Source: Frondihabitans peucedani (GTDB lineage Bacteria > Actinomycetota > Actinomycetes > Actinomycetales > Microbacteriaceae). Taken from it: a stretch of 64,000 nucleotides of DNA. Positions 61,325 through 64,000 of this stretch are shown here, piece after piece (position 1 is the stretch's first letter; each line of letters begins with the position of its first letter). The notes beneath the pieces are model-generated. The model did not search any database. It was not told the DNA's origin and saw nothing but the letters and a program-made list of their open reading frames with translations. The position numbers were made by a program, and so were the translations under genes. The stretch lies in the NCBI RefSeq assembly GCF_039537585.1, contig NZ_BAABAU010000005.1:62334-126333 (forward strand), read 5' to 3'.

Positions 61325-61861
61325 ATGACTACGCCTCCCTTCGCCCCCGTGACCGAGCACGACGTGTTCGTCGTCACCCAGCAGCTCGGGCGCCCCGCGC
61401 GCGACGTGATCGGCATCGCGGCGCGGTGCGTCTGCGGCAACCCCACGGTCGTCTCGACGAAGCCGCGGCTCGGCGACGGCACGCCGTTCCCGACGCTGTA
61501 CTACCTGTGCCACCCGGGCGCCACCGCCGCCATCTCGACGCTCGAGGCCAACGGCGTCATGGCCGAGTTTACCGCTCTCCTGGCCGACAGCCCCGAGCTG
61601 CAACAGCAGTACCTCCGCGCTCACGAGGCGTACCTCGCCGACCGCGAGAGCATCGAGCACGTCGACGAGATCGACCACGTGACGGCCGGCGGCATGCCCG
61701 AGCGGATCAAGTGCCTGCACGCGCTCGCAGGGCACGCGCTCGCGGCCGGGCCGGGCGTCAACCCGTTCGGCGACCTGGCACTCGAGCGCGCCTCGTGGAG
61801 CCCCGACGTCTGCACCTGCCCCGACTACTCGGGCGTCTCGACGGCCTCCGAGAGCGAGTAG
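61325..61861 (+). CDS. DUF501 conserved protein
   Basis: 178 residues from ATG at 61325 (GTG at 61319 adds two residues). Actinobacterial DUF501: VTQQLGRPARDVIGIAARCVCGNPTVVSTKPRLGDGTPFPTLYYLCHP split across the N-terminal half, and HVTAGGMPERIKCLHALAGHALAAGPGVNPFGD in the second half. Conserved Cys/His residues (CVCGNP, YLCHPG, KCLHAL, CTCPDY) could bind metal. Function unknown. Normally followed by ppx; here a subtilisin-like protease follows instead. Confidence 0.92.
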   Translation: MTTPPFAPVTEHDVFVVTQQLGRPARDVIGIAARCVCGNPTVVSTKPRLGDGTPFPTLYYLCHPGATAAISTLEANGVMAEFTALLADSPELQQQYLRAHEAYLADRESIEHVDEIDHVTAGGMPERIKCLHALAGHALAAGPGVNPFGDLALERASWSPDVCTCPDYSGVSTASESE

Positions 61862-61866
61862 GGCCG

Positions 61867-63135
61867 ATGCGCAGGATCAGCCGCCCCGCCGCCCTCGCGG
61901 TGGTCGCCCTGGCGCTCTCGATCCTGCTCGCCCCCGTCGCCCTGACGGTCACCGCCCAGCCCGCGCGCGCCGACTCGCTCCGCGCCCGCGAGTACTGGCT
62001 CGACGACTACGGCATCCGGAGCGCCTGGTCGACGACCGAGGGGCAGGGCGTGACCGTGGCCGTCATCGACACGGGTGTCGACGGCTCGGTCCCCGAGCTC
62101 CGGGGGGTCGTCACCGGCGGCACCGACTTCTCCGGCAAGGGAGGAGCCGACGGTCAGACGCCGATCGACGACGACTCGTCGCACGGCACGCTCGTCGGAT
62201 CACTCATCGCCGGCCGCGGCACCGGGCCGACGTCCGGGATGATCGGCGTGGCTCCGAAGGCGCACCTGCTGTCGATCTCGGTCGGGTTCGGATCGAGCGC
62301 CGTCGACCCCGACGGGCAGATCGCGAAGGCCGTCGTCTGGGCCGTCGACCACGGCGCGAAGGTCATCAACATGTCGCTCACGCGCAACACGCTCGACTGG
62401 CCGACGAGCTGGGACAGGGCGTTTCTCTACGCAATGAAGCACGGCGTGGTGGTGGTGGCCGCGGCGGGGAACCGGGGGAGCGGGACCGACGAGGTCGGAG
62501 CGCCCGCGACGATGCCGGGCGTCCTCACCGTCGCCGGCGTCGACCAGGCGAAGAACGCCAGCTTCGACGCGTCCAGTCAGGGCATCACCATCGGCGTCGC
62601 GGCTCCGAGCGAGGGCCTCGTCGGCGTCGCTCCCGGTGGCGGCTACCTCCTCTGGTCGGGCACCAGCGGCGCGACCCCGATCGTCGCCGGCATCGCCGCC
62701 CTCGTGATCGCAGCCCACCCGGGGATCTCGGCCGACGACGTCATCCAGCGCATCGTCTCCACCGCTACGCCGAAGGGCACCCCGTCGCCGGGGCCCATCT
62801 ACGGACACGGCCTGGTCGACGCGCAGAAGGCGGTCACGGCCGACGTCGCGCACGTCACGAGCAACCCCCTCGGCGACCTGTCCGGCTGGATCCGGCTGCA
62901 CCGGCGGGCCGAGGCCACGCCGCAGGCGACGTCGAAGCCGGTGCCGACGACCCCGGTCACGGCGACGCCGACGACCGCGACGGCCGCGGGGACGGATGAC
63001 GGGATCCTGCCCTCCGCCGAGGGGATCCGCTCGGTGGGGATCCCGGTCACGGTCTATTCTCTTTTCGGAGTCATCTTCCTCGCCGTCGTCATCGGGGCCG
63101 CACGGCATCTCAGACGGATCCGCGCCAGGCGCTAG
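61867..63135 (+). CDS. Subtilisin-like S8 serine protease, mycosin-like, membrane-anchored
   Basis: 422 residues. The signal peptide (LAVVALALSILLAPVALTV) is cleaved near ARA-DS. The catalytic triad is Asp in VAVIDTGVDGS, His in DDDSSHGTLVGSLIAG and Ser in LWSGTSGATPIVAGIAAL, with AAAGNRGSG as oxyanion Asn region. A Thr/Pro linker (PTTPVTATPTTATAAG) leads to a C-terminal membrane helix (VTVYSLFGVIFLAVVIGAA) with a basic tail, so the protease domain faces outside. The layout equals that of type VII secretion mycosins, but no esx/ecc genes are in the window. It starts five bases after the DUF501 stop. Confidence 0.92.
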   Translation: MRRISRPAALAVVALALSILLAPVALTVTAQPARADSLRAREYWLDDYGIRSAWSTTEGQGVTVAVIDTGVDGSVPELRGVVTGGTDFSGKGGADGQTPIDDDSSHGTLVGSLIAGRGTGPTSGMIGVAPKAHLLSISVGFGSSAVDPDGQIAKAVVWAVDHGAKVINMSLTRNTLDWPTSWDRAFLYAMKHGVVVVAAAGNRGSGTDEVGAPATMPGVLTVAGVDQAKNASFDASSQGITIGVAAPSEGLVGVAPGGGYLLWSGTSGATPIVAGIAALVIAAHPGISADDVIQRIVSTATPKGTPSPGPIYGHGLVDAQKAVTADVAHVTSNPLGDLSGWIRLHRRAEATPQATSKPVPTTPVTATPTTATAAGTDDGILPSAEGIRSVGIPVTVYSLFGVIFLAVVIGAARHLRRIRARR

Positions 63136-63174
63136 CCTGGTCTCCGTCCCCACCTACCAAGGAGTCCATCACTC

Positions 63175-64000
63175 GTGCCCAAGATCCTCATCGTCGGCGG
63201 CGGATACGCCGGGTTCTACACCGCCTGGAAGCTCGAGAAGTGGCTGCGCAAGGGTGAGGCCGAGGTCACCGTGGTCGACCCGCTGCCCTACATGACGTAC
63301 CAGCCGTTCCTCCCCGAGGTCGCCGCCGGGTCGATCGAGCCGCGTCACGCCATCGTGTCGCTCCGCCGTCACCTGAAGAGCACGAACGTCATCACCGCCA
63401 AGGTGACGAAGGTCGACCACGCCACGAAGACCGCCACCATCACCCCCGAGGTCGGCGACGAGTGGACCATGGAGTACGACCAGGTCGTCATGACCGCCGG
63501 TGCCGTCTCGCGCACGTTCCCGATCCCGGGCGTCGCCGACGAGGCCATCGGCCTCAAGACGATCGAAGAGGCGCAGGCGATCCGCGACAAGCTCCTCACC
63601 AACTTCCAGAAGGCCGCCAACCTGCCCGCCGGGCCGCTGCGCGACCGTCTCCTGACCGTCGTCGTCGTCGGCGGCGGCTTCGCGGGCATCGAGATCTTCG
63701 CCGAGCTCCGCAGCTTCGCGACCGACCTCCTCAAGAACTACCCGGGCCTCACCATCGACGACACCCACTTCCACCTCGTCGAGGCGATGGGCAGGATCAT
63801 GCCCGAGGTCTCGCTTGAGACGAGCCACTGGGTGCTCAAGAACCTCGCCGAGCGCCAGGCGATCGTGCACCTCGACACGCAGCTCCAGTCGGCCGTCGGC
63901 GGCAAGATCGAGCTCTCGACCGGCGAGTCGTTCGAGTCCGACCTCATCGTCTGGACCGCTGGCGTCATGGCGAACCCCGTGGTCCGCAACACCGACTTCC
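63175..64000 (+). CDS. ndh: Type II NADH dehydrogenase (NDH-2), 3'-truncated by window edge
   Basis: First 275 residues; continues past the window. FAD-binding KILIVGGGYAGFYTAWKLEKWL, YMTYQPFLPEVAAGSIEPRH, TAGAVSRTFPIPGVADEA, the NAD-binding VVVVGGGFAGIEIFAELR and SDLIVWTAGVMANP match actinobacterial NDH-2, which passes electrons from NADH to menaquinone without pumping protons. GTG start with AAGGAG ten bases upstream. A TAGCCT box (63133-63138) overlaps the stop of the preceding protease gene. Confidence 0.94.
   Translation, partial: MPKILIVGGGYAGFYTAWKLEKWLRKGEAEVTVVDPLPYMTYQPFLPEVAAGSIEPRHAIVSLRRHLKSTNVITAKVTKVDHATKTATITPEVGDEWTMEYDQVVMTAGAVSRTFPIPGVADEAIGLKTIEEAQAIRDKLLTNFQKAANLPAGPLRDRLLTVVVVGGGFAGIEIFAELRSFATDLLKNYPGLTIDDTHFHLVEAMGRIMPEVSLETSHWVLKNLAERQAIVHLDTQLQSAVGGKIELSTGESFESDLIVWTAGVMANPVVRNTDF

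Overview
The window is high-G+C DNA (near 70% by eye). Its gene order, leaderless GTG/ATG starts and signature families (MoeZ, actinobacterial HisS, DUF501, LAxTG surface protein, SipW-type exports) point to an actinobacterium, most likely a Microbacteriaceae/Micrococcales member. No rRNA, phage, insertion sequence or CRISPR array is visible. One tRNA gene, tRNA-Gln(TTG), is present at 32310-32381.

The backbone is the conserved actinobacterial chain rsmA - ispE - ABC-F - glmU - prs - rplY - pth - mfd - mazG - eno - ftsB-like - DUF501, in the order known from Mycobacterium tuberculosis Rv1010-Rv1026 (partly inverted there). It is split by accessory blocks. (1) 1422-12745 holds two tandem secreted beta-propeller/LamG proteins, two LLM-class flavin monooxygenases, an LAFTG-anchored surface protein and an ATP-grasp ligase coupled to one monooxygenase. 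(2) 13746-29291 is a molybdenum-cofactor block (moeZ, moaD, moaA, an HTH-TOBE protein, moeA, moaC, mogA, moaE). It encloses a Moco-dependent membrane oxidoreductase and a set of glycosyltransferase, epimerase, methyltransferase and phosphorylase genes. (3) 31665-36901 carries a MarR gene, tRNA-Gln, a sugar/polyol kinase with a GpsA-like dehydrogenase, a hydrolase and a TetR gene. (4) 44271-47031 encodes three small exported proteins with SipW-type signals and their dedicated signal peptidase. (5) 46943-50786 has a MarR regulator facing a retinal photosystem: green-type proton-pumping rhodopsin, lycopene cyclase and Blh carotene dioxygenase. After mfd come nhaA, mazG, a TetR gene, hisS, eno, the cell-division protein, DUF501, a subtilisin-like protease and the start of a type II NADH dehydrogenase cut by the window edge.

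Genes that clearly work together: all steps from GTP to molybdopterin adenylation are represented, beside an enzyme that uses the cofactor. The rhodopsin can be supplied with retinal if beta-carotene precursors come from elsewhere. glmU and prs supply cell-wall and nucleotide precursors, and rplY-pth and mfd are translation and repair housekeeping genes.

The most striking unexplained signal is genome-scale: the octamer GCAGGATC/GATCCTGC occurs about 60-70 times in 64 kb, roughly 25-30 times the composition-based expectation. It occurs in all reading frames and forces otherwise rare codons. Other structure includes many TANNNT boxes 6-7 nt before start codons (leaderless transcripts), a symmetrical 74-bp nested palindrome, divergent genes sharing one CATG, and short GC-rich tandem repeats at several gene junctions.
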